NCBI GenBank assembly: GCA_024230695.1
Contig: JAAERC010000401.1
Location: forward strand, 1-7,374
Source: Candidatus Zixiibacteriota bacterium
Lineage (GTDB): Bacteria > Zixibacteria > MSB-5A5 > GN15 > PGXB01
DNA length: 7,374 nucleotides
Direction of reading: 5' to 3'
The position numbers were made by a program, and so were the translations under genes. The notes beneath the pieces are model-generated. The model was not told where the DNA came from. It did not search any database and saw only the letters and a list, made by a program, of their open reading frames with translations. Shown piece by piece: positions 6,964 to 7,374 of the stretch (position 1 is its first letter; every line of letters starts with the position of its first letter).

Positions 6964-7082
6964 AATAACTGAAAATACTGAATTTGACCATATATGCAAG
7001 GAAATTACTTATAGAATAGATAGCAAAAATAATTATTAACAGATTTATGGCAATATTCCAATATAGATAGATAAATGAGCAT

Positions 7083-7111
7083 AAAAAAACCCGCCTAAAA
7101 GGCGGGTTTTT
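7083..7111 (-). terminator. Rho-independent terminator of the RRM gene (potentially bidirectional)
   Basis: Perfect 6-bp GC stem CCCGCC (7090-7095) / GGCGGG (7101-7106) with a 5-base loop, flanked by seven A residues (7083-7089) on one side and five T residues (7107-7111) on the other. Read on the minus strand, the hairpin is followed by a run of seven T, starting 17 bases after the RRM stop codon. The A/T symmetry would let it work in both directions, but no plus-strand gene ends here. Confidence 0.93.
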
Positions 7112-7127
7112 CAATAGTCTTACTATT

Positions 7128-7374
7128 TTAGTAACGGCGTCTTCCACCGCCACCACCACCACCACGATTATTCGGGCGATCGGTGCGAGGGCGTGCTTCA
7201 TTGACATTAAGCGCACGTCCGCCAAGTTCGGTGCCATTAAGCTCTTCAATAGCTTTTGTGGCCGCGTCCTTGTCGGGCATTTCGACAAAACCAAATCCCT
7301 TTGATCTGTTGCTCATTCTGTCAATAATAATGTTTACTTCTGTAACTTCGCCGACTGCTTCAAAGGCTTGACGA
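7128..7374 (-). CDS. RRM-domain RNA-binding protein with Gly/Arg tail (5' partial)
   Basis: The minus-strand frame stays open to base 7374, so the start lies outside. An internal ATG at 7316 is not the real start, because codons upstream of it encode RQAFEAVGEVTEVNIIIDR, the expected first half of an RRM. RNP1 is KGFGFVEM (just after the NRS at 7305-7313), followed by AATKAIEELNGTELGGRALNVNEARPR, the helix 2 and strand 4 pattern. The tail is a short Arg/Asn/Pro linker, seven glycines and RRRY. About 82 codons are visible; such bacterial RRM proteins are usually 80-110 residues, so only the first strand with RNP2 is probably missing. They are small cytoplasmic single-stranded RNA binders, often cold-induced in cyanobacteria. 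The gene has its own strong terminator and so is probably monocistronic. Confidence 0.92.
   Translation of the reverse strand, partial: RQAFEAVGEVTEVNIIIDRMSNRSKGFGFVEMPDKDAATKAIEELNGTELGGRALNVNEARPRTDRPNNRGGGGGGGRRRY
7143..7163 (-). repeat. Poly-glycine codon run in the RRM protein tail
   Basis: Seven consecutive Gly codons, mostly GGT (four adjacent GGT copies at 7152-7163), form a short trinucleotide microsatellite. The length could vary between strains by slippage without breaking the frame. Confidence 0.7.

Noticed and set aside
6964..6999. TTG at 6999 as the kinase-like start
   Set aside because: No ribosome site supports it, and an ATG occurs 12 codons later before the conserved region.
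6964..7080. Minus-strand promoter for the kinase-like gene
   Set aside because: The gap is AT-rich and TATAAG (complement of 7008-7013) resembles a -10, but no -35 stands at the right spacing; not enough to call a site.
6938..7294. 118-codon minus-strand open frame running from the RRM gene through the terminator to the kinase-like gene
   Set aside because: It is out of frame with a clear RRM gene, crosses a strong terminator, and its translation shows no family pattern.
1..7374. Mobile elements, CRISPR arrays, tRNA or rRNA genes, attachment sites
   Set aside because: No transposase-like product, terminal inverted repeats, regularly spaced repeats or tRNA-like cloverleaf was seen on either strand.

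Overview
The window reads as a moderately AT-rich bacterial chromosome segment with no mobile elements, tRNA, rRNA or CRISPR signal. A DUF5683-type membrane protein, a small glycine-tailed RRM protein and HEAT-repeat/HD-GYP signalling proteins together suggest a member of the FCB superphylum or a related candidate lineage (Zixibacteria-like would fit). This placement is inference from gene content and is not proven by the sequence.

Layout. Bases 1-1926 (+) are the end of a nucleotide-sugar / surface-glycan cluster: a 5'-truncated SDR-family reductase most like GDP-6-deoxy-D-mannose reductase, then a complete UDP-N-acetylhexosamine 6-dehydrogenase. A 139-base gap with a strong two-part hairpin (1957-1993) separates it from a two-gene unit at 2066-5442 (+). 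That unit is a 644-aa HEAT-repeat protein whose stop codon overlaps by one base the start of a 480-aa HD-GYP cyclic-di-GMP phosphodiesterase. The two proteins appear to share a divergent N-terminal module of about 95 residues, which is the most interesting observation here.

The remaining genes are on the minus strand. In transcription order from the right edge they are: a 5'-truncated RRM RNA-binding protein (7128-7374) ending at a clean rho-independent terminator (7083-7111); a divergent diacylglycerol-kinase-family protein (6031-6963); and, overlapping it by 14 bases, an exported DUF5683 protein (5445-6044). The HD-GYP and DUF5683 genes converge with only two bases between their stop codons.

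How they may work together: the first two genes make activated sugars (GDP-D-rhamnose type and UDP-hexosaminuronic acid type) for surface polysaccharide. The HEAT/HD-GYP pair looks like a c-di-GMP-linked signalling unit. The lipid-kinase-like/DUF5683 pair looks like a small envelope operon. A functional link between the glycan cluster and the signalling pair is possible but rests only on adjacency.
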